Of a stretch of DNA of 64,000 bases, positions 52,807 through 61,662 are shown piece after piece; position 1 is the first letter of the stretch, and the number at the start of each line of letters is the position of its first letter. The translations under genes and the position numbers were made by a program. Origin of the DNA: an uncultured Clostridia bacterium (GTDB lineage: Bacteria; Bacillota; Clostridia; Christensenellales; CAG-314); NCBI GenBank assembly GCA_947625725.1, contig CANQPI010000002.1, positions 47,144 to 111,143 on the forward strand. Direction: 5' to 3'. The notes beneath the pieces were generated by a model, which ran no database searches, had not been told where the DNA came from, and worked only from the letters and a program-made list of their open reading frames with translations.

Positions 52807-54144
52807 GTGATCAGACAAAACAGTACTATCAAAAATTTTTGGATGATATTTTTCGGCACGGTGGCGTTGTTGGCGGTCGCTTCGGCGATCGTGCTGGGCG
52901 TAACGCTGTCCGACAAGGTGGCGCAAATGCGTATGTCGCAGGTTACGGACGAAAACGTGTACAAAATTTCGCAGGAAAACAACTACAAACGCTCGCTCTA
53001 CGCCGCGTGCGACAGTATGAAAAATTTGGACGCCGACCTCGGCAAAATAGCCGTATCCAACGACGCGGCTCACCAAACAAAAATGCTCACCGACGTGGTA
53101 ATACACGCCAACGCGGTCAATCAAAACCTTGCCGATTTGCCCTTTTCGGACAGCGACAATTTGGCGGCGTGTCAACGGTTTGTAAATCAAACGCAGGACT
53201 ACGCAACCTACCTTATCGGCAGGTTGGGCGAGGGTAACGGACTGACTGCCGACCAACGCGCCGCGCTTGTCGATCTGGACTCCGTCGCCACGCGTCTGTA
53301 CGACTTTTTGCAAGAGTACAGCGAGAGCGACAGCGGTATGTTTATCGTAAACGGCAACGGCGCGGGCAACGTAGGCGCGCTTTCCGACGGCTTGAACGAG
53401 GTGGAGCAAAACGCTTTCACTTACGAAAAACTCATTTACGACGGACCGTTCTCGGAGAGCGTCGAGCAAAAACGTCTGCCCTCCGACGGCAAAAAATCGC
53501 CCAAGGACGTGCAACAAACCGTCGGCGAACTGTTTGGAGAGGCAAAGTTTGTCGGGGAGATCGACAACGAGGGCAAAATGTACGTGTTCGAAATAGACGG
53601 CGGCAGAGTGTTGACGACCGTCGGCGGCAAAGTTGTGCAGTACGAGGCGTACTCCGAGCCGACCGACGACAACGTCGCCGACAAGGACAAGTGTATCGAG
53701 ATCGCGCAAGAGTTTTGCAAAGGTCTTGGCTACGACGTACAGGGCGTGTGGGTGAGCAAAACGCAGGACTTTGTTACCTACGTCAACTGCGCTACCGTTA
53801 TGGACGGCGTGATAGTGTATCCCGATTTGATCAAGGTCGCAGTGGGCGGCAACGGCGAAGTGGTAGGCATGGAAGCGCGCGCGTATCTGATGAATCACCG
53901 CGATTGGGACGTGTCGTTCGGCGAGGCGTCGCGAGAGGACGCGCAAGCGGCAGTCGGTAACGGACTGCGCGTAACAAACGTTGCCAAGGCGTTGATAGAA
54001 AAGGACGGCAAGTATCTTGCTTGCTACGAGTTTGAGGCAATGATGGGCGACCGCGAGTACTATGTGTACGTGGATAGCCGCACGGGCAAAGAGGTCGAAC
54101 TGTTCAAGGTTATCCAAAACACCGAGGGCTACACGGTGATGTGA
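52807..54144 (+). CDS. ypeB: germination protein YpeB
   Basis: The 445-residue protein has an N-terminal membrane helix (about 10-33), a helical middle region and C-terminal PepSY-type domains (about 225-440, e.g. A-I-E-I-A-Q-E-F-like helices and V-V-G-M-E-A-R-A-Y-L-M-N-H-R). YpeB is required for SleB stability and localisation in the spore inner membrane region. GTG 52807 follows GAGGTGAT, 9 nt after sleB. The order sleB-ypeB is conserved in Bacillus and Clostridium relatives. Confidence 0.92.
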   Translation: MIRQNSTIKNFWMIFFGTVALLAVASAIVLGVTLSDKVAQMRMSQVTDENVYKISQENNYKRSLYAACDSMKNLDADLGKIAVSNDAAHQTKMLTDVVIHANAVNQNLADLPFSDSDNLAACQRFVNQTQDYATYLIGRLGEGNGLTADQRAALVDLDSVATRLYDFLQEYSESDSGMFIVNGNGAGNVGALSDGLNEVEQNAFTYEKLIYDGPFSESVEQKRLPSDGKKSPKDVQQTVGELFGEAKFVGEIDNEGKMYVFEIDGGRVLTTVGGKVVQYEAYSEPTDDNVADKDKCIEIAQEFCKGLGYDVQGVWVSKTQDFVTYVNCATVMDGVIVYPDLIKVAVGGNGEVVGMEARAYLMNHRDWDVSFGEASREDAQAAVGNGLRVTNVAKALIEKDGKYLACYEFEAMMGDREYYVYVDSRTGKEVELFKVIQNTEGYTVM

Positions 54145-54210
54145 CCAACCGTTGAACGCAATACGGGCAAAACGTTTTGTCGTATAGTTAAAAAATTGAT
54201 AACCGCTTTT

Positions 54211-54250
54211 ATGTTCCGCATGACACTGTTCACGCGGGACATATTGTTTT
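54211..54250 (+). terminator. terminator-like hairpin after ypeB
   Basis: ATGTTCCGC / GCGGGACAT (one G-T pair) around a 14-nt loop, followed by ATTGTTTTG. Confidence 0.5.
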
Positions 54251-54255
54251 GCTAC

Positions 54256-54284
54256 TTGACAATACTTTGTATATTTGTTAAACT
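54256..54284 (+). promoter_or_regulatory. promoter of the structured leader RNA
   Basis: TTGACA (54256-54261), 17 bp, TAAACT (54279-54284). The predicted start site (about 54291) coincides with the 5' arm of the closing helix of the RNA. Confidence 0.7.
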
Positions 54285-54288
54285 ACAC

Positions 54289-54501
54289 TTGCGACACATC
54301 TGAATACTGTACGGTTGCATAGCGGGAGTATTTTTATACTCTTTTTGGGGTACACCCATGTAATAATTGGCAATTTGCTCTGCCTGACATTACCATGGGT
54401 ATGCCCAAGAGAGTCTTTCGCATTGCAACAGTAATGGATGTGTCGCAACAGTAGGGGAAAGCATTTGCAGTGCCGTTCCCTTGCGGGGCGGCACTTTTTT
54501 T
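54289..54501 (+). ncRNA. structured leader or stand-alone RNA, class unknown
   Basis: TTGCGACACATC (54289-54300) pairs perfectly with GATGTGTCGCAA (54437-54448) as a 12-bp closing helix. Just inside, ACTG and TTGC segments (54307-54319) can pair with GCAACAGT (54425-54432). The interior has a GAGTAT/ATACTC hairpin (54326-54341) and an ACCCATGTAA/TTACCATGGGT helix (54354-54415). A terminator GTGCCG...CGGCAC plus T7 (54470-54501) ends it, 27 nt before the lipoprotein start. It could be a riboswitch/attenuator or a 6S-like rod-shaped RNA; I recognise no known consensus. Confidence 0.6.
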
Positions 54502-54989
54502 GTTGAAAAATCGAACAGGGGGCACATTATGAAGAAGTTTTGGAAATTGACATTAGTCGCATTGCTTGCGCTGTTTGTCGTTGCGGCGTTGACGCTTGTT
54601 GCGTGCACGCCCGACAAACCAAATGACGGCGTAACGCCCCATATCGGTGAAAACGGAGCGAGCAAGATACCGGGGTCAAAGCCCAAGGCGACAAAGGCGA
54701 AACGGGCGAACAAGGTCAACAAGGAACAACAGGTTCCCAAGGACCGCAAGGAGCAACAGGCCCGCAAGGTCCTGCGGGACAAGACGGCGTAACACCCCAT
54801 ATCGGTGAAAACGGAAATTGGTGGGTCGGCGACAAGGACACCGGGGTCAAAGCCCAAGGCGACAAAGGCGAAACAGGCGAACAAGGTCAGCAGGGCGCAA
54901 CAGGTCCGCAAGGTCCTGCCGGTCAGGATGGCAAACCCGCGGAAAGTATTCACACATTTACCGTAACGTTTGTCGCGGACGAGCGCGAA

Positions 54990-57227
54990 GTGGGAAAAGT
55001 GGTTTGTCTTGACGGTACGACCTTTGTACCCGAACCTACCGTCCCGCAAAAGGATCACTACACGGGCGTATGGCAACAATACACTCTTAACAACGCCGAC
55101 ATCACCGTGCAAGCCGTTTACTCGCCCATTCAGTACAAAGTGACGTTTGTCGGCAATGGTCAACGTGAGGAGCGCACCTACACTGTGGAAACAAAAGACG
55201 AAGTGACCGCACCGCAAGTCCCCGTCAAGGAACACTACACAGGTGTGTGGCAGGAATACGAATTACAATTTGACGACGACCAAGTTGTAAACGCCGTTTA
55301 CACTCCCATTGAGTACACGGCGACCTTTGACGACGGCACAAAGCAAACGGCTGTAACTTACACGGCGGAAACCGTCAACAGCGTTGGTATTCCGCAAGTT
55401 ACGCCCAAACAGTACTACAACGGCAGTTGGCAACAATACGAATTTGACTTTTCCGACGAACAAGTCATTCACGCCGATTACATTCCTATTGAGTACAAGG
55501 TAACTTTTGTTGGCAACGGTAAGCAAGAAGTGCGCACCTACACGGTGGAAACAAAGGACAATGTAACTGCGCCGCAAGTCCCCACCAAGGAACACTATAC
55601 CGCCGCTTGGCAGGAATACGAATTACAATTTGCAGAAAACCAAATTGTAAATGCAGTGTACACACCGATAGAATACAAAATTACATTCGTCGGCAACGAG
55701 CAAAGAATAGAACGTACCTACAATGCAGAAACAACGGCAGAATTTACTGCGCCGCAAGTCCCTGCAAAAGAAAAATATTTTGGTTTCGATTATGTCGGCA
55801 CGTGGGAACAATTCGATTTTGAGTTTGACGACAACCAAGAGGTCAACGCCGTGTACACATTGGATACCCCCGGCTACACCTACACTCTCAACGAGGATCA
55901 ACAAAGTTACAGCCTCACAAGAGTTTCGTCCAATATCGTACAGGCAATTGTGTTGCCTTTTTACAACGATTTACCCGTAACAAACATAAGTGGTGCCTTT
56001 TACGGCAACACGAATTTGCAAACGGTAACGTTTGACGGCGACAGTCAATTGCAAAGCATAAGTGAATCCGCTTTTAGTAGCTGCACGAATTTACAAAACG
56101 TCTACTACGGCGGAACAATAGAAAGTTGGTGCAAAATAGCATTTGAAGATGAGTATGCCACCCCCATGCGTTATTATGCCGACCACTTCTTTATGAAACA
56201 AGGGGGTGATTGGAAAGAGTTAACGGAAATAGTGATTCCCGAAAGCATTACCGCAATAGGTGATTATCAATTCCGCAAGTTCAAAATCTTGTCCGTCACT
56301 ATTCCCAACAATATAACAAAAATTGGCGAACAGGCGTTCGATGAATGTGACGCTTTGAAAGAAATCACTTTTGCCGAAAATATTCATCTAACCAATATAG
56401 GGGGAAGAGCTTTTAGCGGTTGCGACAATCTGAAAAACGTCTACTACGGCGGAACAATCGAAGATTGGTGCGGAATTACGTTTGGCAATGCATATGCCAA
56501 TCCAATGTGCTATGCCGTGAATTTCTTTATGAAACAAAGCGGTGATTGGCAAAAGGTGACAGGAAAAATCGATATTCCCGAAAGCATAGAAACAATCGGC
56601 TATTATCAATTTTGCGATTTCGACAATATAACGTCGGTCACAATCCCAAGTACTGTCACGGGCATAGACGCCCGCGCTTTCTACGGTTGCACCAATTTGC
56701 AAACGATAACGTTTGAAGGCGACAGCCAATTACAAAGTATAGGAAACTACGCTTTCTACGAGTGCAGTAGTTTGACGGAAATAACAATTCCAAGCACGGT
56801 TACGAGCATAGGCGACTTCGCTTTCTATTCTTGTAGCAATTTGCAATCGATAACATTTGCAAGCGAAAGTAAATTGCAAAGCATAGGCGACGGGGCTTTC
56901 AGAGATTGCAGTAATTTGACGGAAATAACAATTCCAAGTACTGTCACAAGCATAGGTAGCAAGGCTTTCTACCGTTGTAGCAATTTGCAATCGATAACAT
57001 TTGCAAGCGAAAGTAAATTGCAAAGCATAGGCGACGGGGCTTTCAGAGATTGCAGTAATTTGACGGAAATAACAATTCCAAGTACTGTCACAAGCATAGG
57101 TCAATATACTTTTGAGCGTTGCTCTAACCTAACAATTTATTGTGAAGCAGAAAGCGAACCGATTGGTTGGCACACACAATGGAATCCCGACAATCGTCCT
57201 GTGGTGTGGGACTACAAAAATCAATGA
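54990..57227 (+). CDS. C-terminal part: five beta-repeats and LRR_5 array
   Basis: This is the intact long frame of the frameshifted lipoprotein; GTG 54990 is only the first possible internal start and has no ribosome site. It holds five repeats of about 65 residues with Y-K-V-T-F-V-G-N ... Y-T-G-V-W-Q-E-Y-E-L ... V-N-A-V-Y-T-P-I. Then follow about ten LRR_5 (BspA) repeats with I-G-x-x-A-F and N-L-Q-x-I-T-F. The C-terminus ends D-N-R-P-V-V-W-D-Y. Related repeat proteins are exposed surface adhesins. Two 144-bp LRR units are nearly identical at DNA level. Confidence 0.8.
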   Translation: MGKVVCLDGTTFVPEPTVPQKDHYTGVWQQYTLNNADITVQAVYSPIQYKVTFVGNGQREERTYTVETKDEVTAPQVPVKEHYTGVWQEYELQFDDDQVVNAVYTPIEYTATFDDGTKQTAVTYTAETVNSVGIPQVTPKQYYNGSWQQYEFDFSDEQVIHADYIPIEYKVTFVGNGKQEVRTYTVETKDNVTAPQVPTKEHYTAAWQEYELQFAENQIVNAVYTPIEYKITFVGNEQRIERTYNAETTAEFTAPQVPAKEKYFGFDYVGTWEQFDFEFDDNQEVNAVYTLDTPGYTYTLNEDQQSYSLTRVSSNIVQAIVLPFYNDLPVTNISGAFYGNTNLQTVTFDGDSQLQSISESAFSSCTNLQNVYYGGTIESWCKIAFEDEYATPMRYYADHFFMKQGGDWKELTEIVIPESITAIGDYQFRKFKILSVTIPNNITKIGEQAFDECDALKEITFAENIHLTNIGGRAFSGCDNLKNVYYGGTIEDWCGITFGNAYANPMCYAVNFFMKQSGDWQKVTGKIDIPESIETIGYYQFCDFDNITSVTIPSTVTGIDARAFYGCTNLQTITFEGDSQLQSIGNYAFYECSSLTEITIPSTVTSIGDFAFYSCSNLQSITFASESKLQSIGDGAFRDCSNLTEITIPSTVTSIGSKAFYRCSNLQSITFASESKLQSIGDGAFRDCSNLTEITIPSTVTSIGQYTFERCSNLTIYCEAESEPIGWHTQWNPDNRPVVWDYKNQ
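56831..57100 (+). repeat. near-identical 144-bp tandem duplication in LRR region
   Basis: About 126 bp beginning TTGTAGCAATTTGCAATCGA at 56831 recur from 56975 with almost no change. This is a recent in-frame duplication of one 48-residue LRR unit. Confidence 0.85.
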
Positions 57228-57251
57228 CTTTACGTTAAAAGCCAAACAAAA

Positions 57252-57289
57252 ACAACAAAGGGAGCAGTTTTCTGTTCCCTTTTTGTTGT
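57252..57289 (+). terminator. terminator after the LRR lipoprotein
   Basis: ACAACAAAGGGA pairs with TCCCTTT-GTTGT (two-base bulge), 12-nt loop, U-rich 3' arm. Confidence 0.65.
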
Positions 57290-57346
57290 AACAGAGAAAT
57301 ATTTTTCTCAAACCGTTGCGCTTGGGTGGACAATTCGCCTTTTGCT

Positions 57347-57375
57347 TTGACATCTCGGCAAAAACGGTATATAAT
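57347..57375 (+). promoter_or_regulatory. promoter of pepF
   Basis: TTGACA (57347-57352), 17 bp, TATAAT (57370-57375): full consensus. Confidence 0.88.
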
Positions 57376-57408
57376 GTTGGCATATTCAGCAAAAAGGAGA
57401 GGTTTGTT

Positions 57409-59193
57409 ATGAGTTACACAAAACGCAGCGACATTCCGCAAAAATACACTTGGAATCTCGGCGACATTTACCCGTCGCCCGAAGATTGGGAACGCGAGTT
57501 CGACGATTTTGTCGCCGCCTACCCCAAATTGGCGGAGTATCAAGGCAAACTGAGCGACCGCGACGCGCTGTTGAAGTTTCTCAAACTGACGGACGAGGTC
57601 GAACTCAAAATCGACCGTCTGTTCGGCTACGCCCACATGGATTACGACAGCGATTTGCAGGACGCCGCCAAGCAAGCGCGTTACAGCCGCATTTACGGCG
57701 AGTACGTCAAGTACAACGAGGCGACGAGTTTCGTGTCCGCGGAGTTGTCCGCCATCCCCGACGACAAGTTGCAAAGTTTCATCAACGACCCCGATTTTGC
57801 CGACTACGACGTGGCTCTCGGCAACGTTTTGCGCGGCAAGGCGCACATTCTTTCGGAAAAGGAAGAACGGCTTTTGGCGGGCGTGGGCAGTTTCAGCGGA
57901 CAGTTCCACGAGGTGTTCAACCGCTTGGATAGCGGCGACATCAAGTTCGACGCAATCACCGTCGAGGGCAAAGAGGTGCAACTCGGTCACGGAGCGTATT
58001 CCATGCTGTTGCAACACAAGGATCAAGCGGTGCGCAAACTTGCGTTCCAAACCTACTACAAGGCATATATCGACAAGATAAACACTTTGGCGGGGCTGTA
58101 CGAGGGCAGCGTAAAAGCCGATTGCTTTTCTGCCAAGGCGCGCAATTTCGACAGCGCGTTGGAGCAGGCGTTGTTCTACGAGGACGTGGACAAGTCCGTC
58201 TACGACAATTTGATAAAATGTATGCACAACAGTTTCGAGCCGTTGCACAGATACATGGCTTTGCGCAAAAAGGTTATGGGTCTGGATACTCTCAACATGT
58301 ACGATCTGCACGTGGCGATCTTTCCCGACGCGGATATTTCCTGCGAGTACGAGCAGGCGTGCGAACTTGTTTTGAAAGGGCTTGCGCCCTTGGGAGAGGA
58401 CTATCTCGACGTGGTGCGGCAGGCGTTTAGCCACCGTTGGATAGACGTACACGAAACGCCCACCAAGCGCAGCGGAGCGTACAGCAGCGGTGTGAGCGGC
58501 GTACACCCCTATATGTTGCTCAACTACCAAAAGACCACTCACGATATATTTACCATCGCGCACGAAATGGGACACTCCATGCACACCTATTACAGCGGCA
58601 AGGCGCAACCCTTTGCCAAAGAGGGCTACAAAATTTTCGTCGCCGAGGTGGCAAGCACCTGCAACGAGGTGCTGTTGCTCAAATATTTGCTCAAAACGCA
58701 AACGGACGTCAACGTTCGCAAATATTTGTTGCAGTACTATCTGGATATGTTGCGCACGACAATGTACCGTCAGGCAATGTTTGCCGAGTTCGAGCAAATT
58801 TCTCACGCATTGGTGGAGGCGGGTCAGCCCTTGACAGCCGACGTGATGTGCAACGAATATCTCAAACTAAACAAGATGTACTACGGCGAGGCGGTTACGC
58901 ACAACGACGAGATCAAGTACGAGTGGGCGCGTATTCCGCATTTTTACAGAGCGTTCTATGTGTACAAATACGCCACGGGCATAATCTCCGCCGTGTGCAT
59001 TGCGGAAAAAATTCTGCGCGACGGCGTGCCTGCCGTTGCAAACTACAAAAAGTTTTTGTCCTTGGGCGGCTCGCTCGACCCTGTGTCGGAATTGAAGGTT
59101 GCGGGCGTGGATCTGACCGCGCAGGAACCTTTCGACGTGGTCGCCAAGTCCTTTGAGGATACTCTCCGCGAGTTGGAAACGCTTGTAAAGTAA
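57409..59193 (+). CDS. pepF: oligoendopeptidase F
   Basis: The 594-residue M3B metallopeptidase has H-E-M-G-H (H385, E386, H389) and the later Glu in F-V-A-E-V-A-S-T as third zinc ligand, plus the N-terminal T-W-N-L-G-D-I-Y motif typical of PepF. It hydrolyses peptides of about 7-17 residues in the cytoplasm and could process peptides imported by the Opp system of this window. AAGGAGAGG precedes ATG 57409. It is monocistronic with its own promoter and terminator. Confidence 0.94.
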   Translation: MSYTKRSDIPQKYTWNLGDIYPSPEDWEREFDDFVAAYPKLAEYQGKLSDRDALLKFLKLTDEVELKIDRLFGYAHMDYDSDLQDAAKQARYSRIYGEYVKYNEATSFVSAELSAIPDDKLQSFINDPDFADYDVALGNVLRGKAHILSEKEERLLAGVGSFSGQFHEVFNRLDSGDIKFDAITVEGKEVQLGHGAYSMLLQHKDQAVRKLAFQTYYKAYIDKINTLAGLYEGSVKADCFSAKARNFDSALEQALFYEDVDKSVYDNLIKCMHNSFEPLHRYMALRKKVMGLDTLNMYDLHVAIFPDADISCEYEQACELVLKGLAPLGEDYLDVVRQAFSHRWIDVHETPTKRSGAYSSGVSGVHPYMLLNYQKTTHDIFTIAHEMGHSMHTYYSGKAQPFAKEGYKIFVAEVASTCNEVLLLKYLLKTQTDVNVRKYLLQYYLDMLRTTMYRQAMFAEFEQISHALVEAGQPLTADVMCNEYLKLNKMYYGEAVTHNDEIKYEWARIPHFYRAFYVYKYATGIISAVCIAEKILRDGVPAVANYKKFLSLGGSLDPVSELKVAGVDLTAQEPFDVVAKSFEDTLRELETLVK

Positions 59194-59207
59194 CAAAATC
59201 GCGATAT

Positions 59208-59233
59208 GGGGTGGGTTTTTCCCTCCCCTTTTT
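59208..59233 (+). terminator. terminator of pepF
   Basis: GGGG-T-GGG / CCC-T-CCCC around a T5 loop, followed by T5. It belongs to the recurrent ATATGGGGTG-type 3' motif. Confidence 0.75.
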
Positions 59234-59275
59234 GCGTGTAACGGGCTATTTGCCGCAGTCGCAAAAAGTTGACTA

Positions 59276-59304
59276 TTGCAACTTCCCTCTCGGTGTGCTA
59301 TAAT
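59276..59304 (+). promoter_or_regulatory. promoter of the MFS transporter gene
   Basis: TTGCAA (59276-59281), 17 bp, TATAAT (59299-59304). Confidence 0.78.
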
Positions 59305-59327
59305 GGGCTTGACTGCAAGGAGGACGT

Positions 59328-60773
59328 ATGAGCGAGTCAGTAGTAAAAAGATCCAACAAGTTGGGAGCGCGCGTTTGGACGTCGATAGTTATCTTCGGAC
59401 TTATGGGGCAACTTGCCTGGATGGTGGAAAACATGTACTTTTCTACCTATATTCAAAAGCAAATAACCGCCGAATCGTGGGCAACCAGCGCAACGGTCGC
59501 GGCAAGCGCGGTGGTGGCGGCGATAGTCACCATTTTCGGCGGAGTGTGGTCGGACCGCGTGGGCAAGCGCAAAGTTTTTATCGCGTGGGGCTACATCATT
59601 TGGGGATTGGTGACGGCGAGTTTCGCCTTTTTCGGAGATGAACATTTTTCGCAGCAGGACATAGTTTGGGTAGTGACGATATTTGTCGTTATGGATTGCG
59701 TAATGACGGTGTTCGGCAGTATTTCCAACGACGCGGCGTTCAGCAGTTGGATAACGGACGTTACGGACATTACCAACCGCGGTTTTGTGGACGTCATTTT
59801 GTCGATAATGCCCGTCGCCGCGCTTATGATAATTTTCGTCGGCTTTGACGGGCTTACGCAAAACGGGCATTGGACGTGGTTTTTTGTGATTTTGGGCGGC
59901 ATGACCGCGATCGCGGGCGTGGCGGGATTGTTTTTGTTGAAGGACAGCCCCTCATTGCGCCCCGACAAATCGGGCAAGTATATGAGCGAAGTCGTGTACG
60001 GTTTTCGCCCCAAAAACGTCAAAAAGCACAAAATGATCTACATTTGCCTTGTGGGAATGATGCTCTCGGGCTTGGCAATGCAACTTTGGCAACCCTACAT
60101 GATAATGATCTTGCAATACACTTTGGGTTTCGGCGAGGGCTTTATTTGGCCTCTTGCCGCAGTTATATTGCTCTCCGCGGCAATGGCGGTAGCGGGCGGC
60201 AAACTTATGGACAAGTTCGGCAAGGACAAATTCTTTTACCCCGTGGCTGCCGCGGGAGTGTTGGGCGGCATACTTGTGTACCTTGTCAAGTTTGTCAACA
60301 ACAACATGGTCGCCACCTACATTTTGTTTATTGTGGGCGGCACGTTGGTGGAGAGCGCGTCGCTTTTGTCCGCGGGACTGTTCAACGCCACCGCGCGCGA
60401 CTACACCCCCGCGGAGAAAGCAGGCTGTTTTCAGGGCGTGCGGATAATCATTTTCGTAACGCTTCCCATGATCATAGCAAGTATATTTTGCCCCATTATT
60501 ATCAACGGTTTCGGACCGACGGTGAAGGAGTTCGGCGTTGCGCCCGCGCCGGGATATTTCCCTATTCCGCAGGTATCGGGCGGCTACAAACAGGGCGATA
60601 CGGTGTACCCGTTTGAACTGTTTTTGTTTGCCGCGGTGGTGGCGGCGTTGGGATTTGTACCCACCTACTTTGTTCAAAGGGAAAACAAACGTTTCCGCGC
60701 GCAAAAACTCAACGAGTTGCACGCCGAAGTGCAACAGCCCGACTCCGAACAGCAGGAGCAACCTGCCGAGTAG
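59328..60773 (+). CDS. MFS transporter
   Basis: The 481-residue protein has about twelve hydrophobic helices and the MFS loop G-V-W-S-D-R-V-G-K-R-K between helices 2 and 3, repeated in weaker form as G-K-L-M-D-K-F-G-K-D-K in the second half. Two helices separated by a longer external loop near 400-430 (F-P-I-P-Q-V-S-G-G-Y-K) are somewhat unusual. The C-terminal tail is Gln/Glu-rich. The substrate is not deducible; sugar or drug transport are both possible. AAGGAGG precedes ATG 59328. Confidence 0.88.
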   Translation: MSESVVKRSNKLGARVWTSIVIFGLMGQLAWMVENMYFSTYIQKQITAESWATSATVAASAVVAAIVTIFGGVWSDRVGKRKVFIAWGYIIWGLVTASFAFFGDEHFSQQDIVWVVTIFVVMDCVMTVFGSISNDAAFSSWITDVTDITNRGFVDVILSIMPVAALMIIFVGFDGLTQNGHWTWFFVILGGMTAIAGVAGLFLLKDSPSLRPDKSGKYMSEVVYGFRPKNVKKHKMIYICLVGMMLSGLAMQLWQPYMIMILQYTLGFGEGFIWPLAAVILLSAAMAVAGGKLMDKFGKDKFFYPVAAAGVLGGILVYLVKFVNNNMVATYILFIVGGTLVESASLLSAGLFNATARDYTPAEKAGCFQGVRIIIFVTLPMIIASIFCPIIINGFGPTVKEFGVAPAPGYFPIPQVSGGYKQGDTVYPFELFLFAAVVAALGFVPTYFVQRENKRFRAQKLNELHAEVQQPDSEQQEQPAE

Positions 60774-60822
60774 CAGAGCAAGCGCGCTTTGTGACAAAAA
60801 TTTTGCACGCCTGTCAAAAGGG

Positions 60823-60863
60823 TTGATATTTTTGCCGCAATGTTGTACAATTACTTGTACAAA
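60823..60863 (+). promoter_or_regulatory. promoter with paired TTGTACAA palindromes
   Basis: TTGATA (60823-60828), 17 bp, TACAAT (60846-60851). TTGTACAA occurs at 60843-60850 and again at 60856-60863, 13 bp apart, so one copy covers the -10. A repressor site is plausible. Confidence 0.6.
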
Positions 60864-60884
60864 ATTCGTTTTTAGGGTGGAAAT

Positions 60885-61322
60885 ATGAGTTACTCATGGC
60901 AAATTGCATTGTTGGTCATTGTTACCGCGTTGTGCGGAGCGTTTACGGGCATGCTCGTACCGCTAAGACAACTTTTTTCCGACATCGATCCGCAGTATTT
61001 CAAGCGGATACGCGTGGCTTTTCCCGCATTTTTGTTTGTGGGCGCGGGCGGGCGCAAGGCGGCAAAAGGCAACGTGCGCGAGTACGGCATTATCGTCCCC
61101 ATGTTTGTGTTGCACCTGACGGGCTACCTGTTTACAATCGCTATTTGCGTACTCATTCCCGTTTTGGATCAATTTGTCGGACTTGACCCGTTGGAACTGA
61201 TCGCCGTGCCGCTGGGCATTGCGCTGTTGCACACGTTGATAGTGGTGATCACCGAGGCGATATGCGTTCGTACAAGCCGTCGCCGCGCCGCACAAGCCGC
61301 CGACGTCGCTCCCGCGGAGTGA
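60885..61322 (+). CDS. small four-helix membrane protein, unknown
   Basis: The 145-residue product has hydrophobic segments near 7-28, 45-55, 68-92 and 103-127 and a basic loop F-V-G-A-G-G-R-K-A-A-K-G. I do not recognise the family. It is monocistronic between its own promoter and a strong terminator. GGTGG precedes ATG 60885. Confidence 0.65.
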   Translation: MSYSWQIALLVIVTALCGAFTGMLVPLRQLFSDIDPQYFKRIRVAFPAFLFVGAGGRKAAKGNVREYGIIVPMFVLHLTGYLFTIAICVLIPVLDQFVGLDPLELIAVPLGIALLHTLIVVITEAICVRTSRRRAAQAADVAPAE

Positions 61323-61345
61323 GATTTCGCCGAAAAACAGTTTAC

Positions 61346-61384
61346 AAAAGGCTCTCGGAATCGTTTATCCGAGAGCCTTTTTTT
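61346..61384 (+). terminator. terminator after the small membrane protein
   Basis: Perfect 14-bp stem AAAAGGCTCTCGGA / TCCGAGAGCCTTTT, 8-nt loop, T7 in total. Confidence 0.93.
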
Positions 61385-61445
61385 GAGCAATTTTGTTGGA
61401 ATTGCGTTTGCCACTTCCCCTCTTGTGGGAAAGCCATCTCACAGT

Positions 61446-61660
61446 TAGCAACTTTGTTACGGTGCAAGTTGTCCAATCAAAGTCCCGACCTTTTTCACAC
61501 AGGCGCGAGGGTGTCCCCTGCAAAATAATCTGCAATGAACGCCGCACACAAGTGGAAAAATGTCTTTACCAAATTGTGTGCGGCGTGAATGAAGCCTTTT
61601 TGCAGGGGATACCCGAGGCACCGCGTCGAACGAACCGACTTGCGTTTGGTCGGAATCAAC
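61446..61660. repeat. mosaic non-coding repeat, copy 3
   Basis: The reverse complement is over 90% alike by eye to 33842-34050 for about 210 bp. It includes TTGCAGGGGATACCCGAG, CTTGTGTGCGGCG-type paired segments and the end motif CGACTTGCGTTTGGTCGG. It directly adjoins the tex stop codon. Confidence 0.88.
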
Positions 61661-61662
61661 CG

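Larger units (their letters stand above)
54529..57227 (+). pseudogene. collagen-like / beta-repeat / LRR lipoprotein with internal frameshift
   Basis: ATG 54529 begins a lipoprotein signal peptide (L-V-A-C lipobox, residue 26) and then the frame shifts near 54655-54660. The first frame stops at 54792. In the neighbouring frame a Gly-x-x collagen-like run (G-D-K-G-E-T-G-E-Q-G) continues from about 54670 without a start codon and joins the long C-terminal frame. A missing base at codon G-G-A/GC restores one protein of about 899 residues. Because the second in-frame internal copy of the same segment (54800-54880) is intact, a true single-base deletion is likely; an assembly error cannot be excluded. 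Confidence 0.75.

Noticed and set aside
61365..61547. 60-residue minus-strand frame
   Set aside because: Part of mosaic repeat copy 3, same repeat-encoded peptide as in copies 1 and 2.
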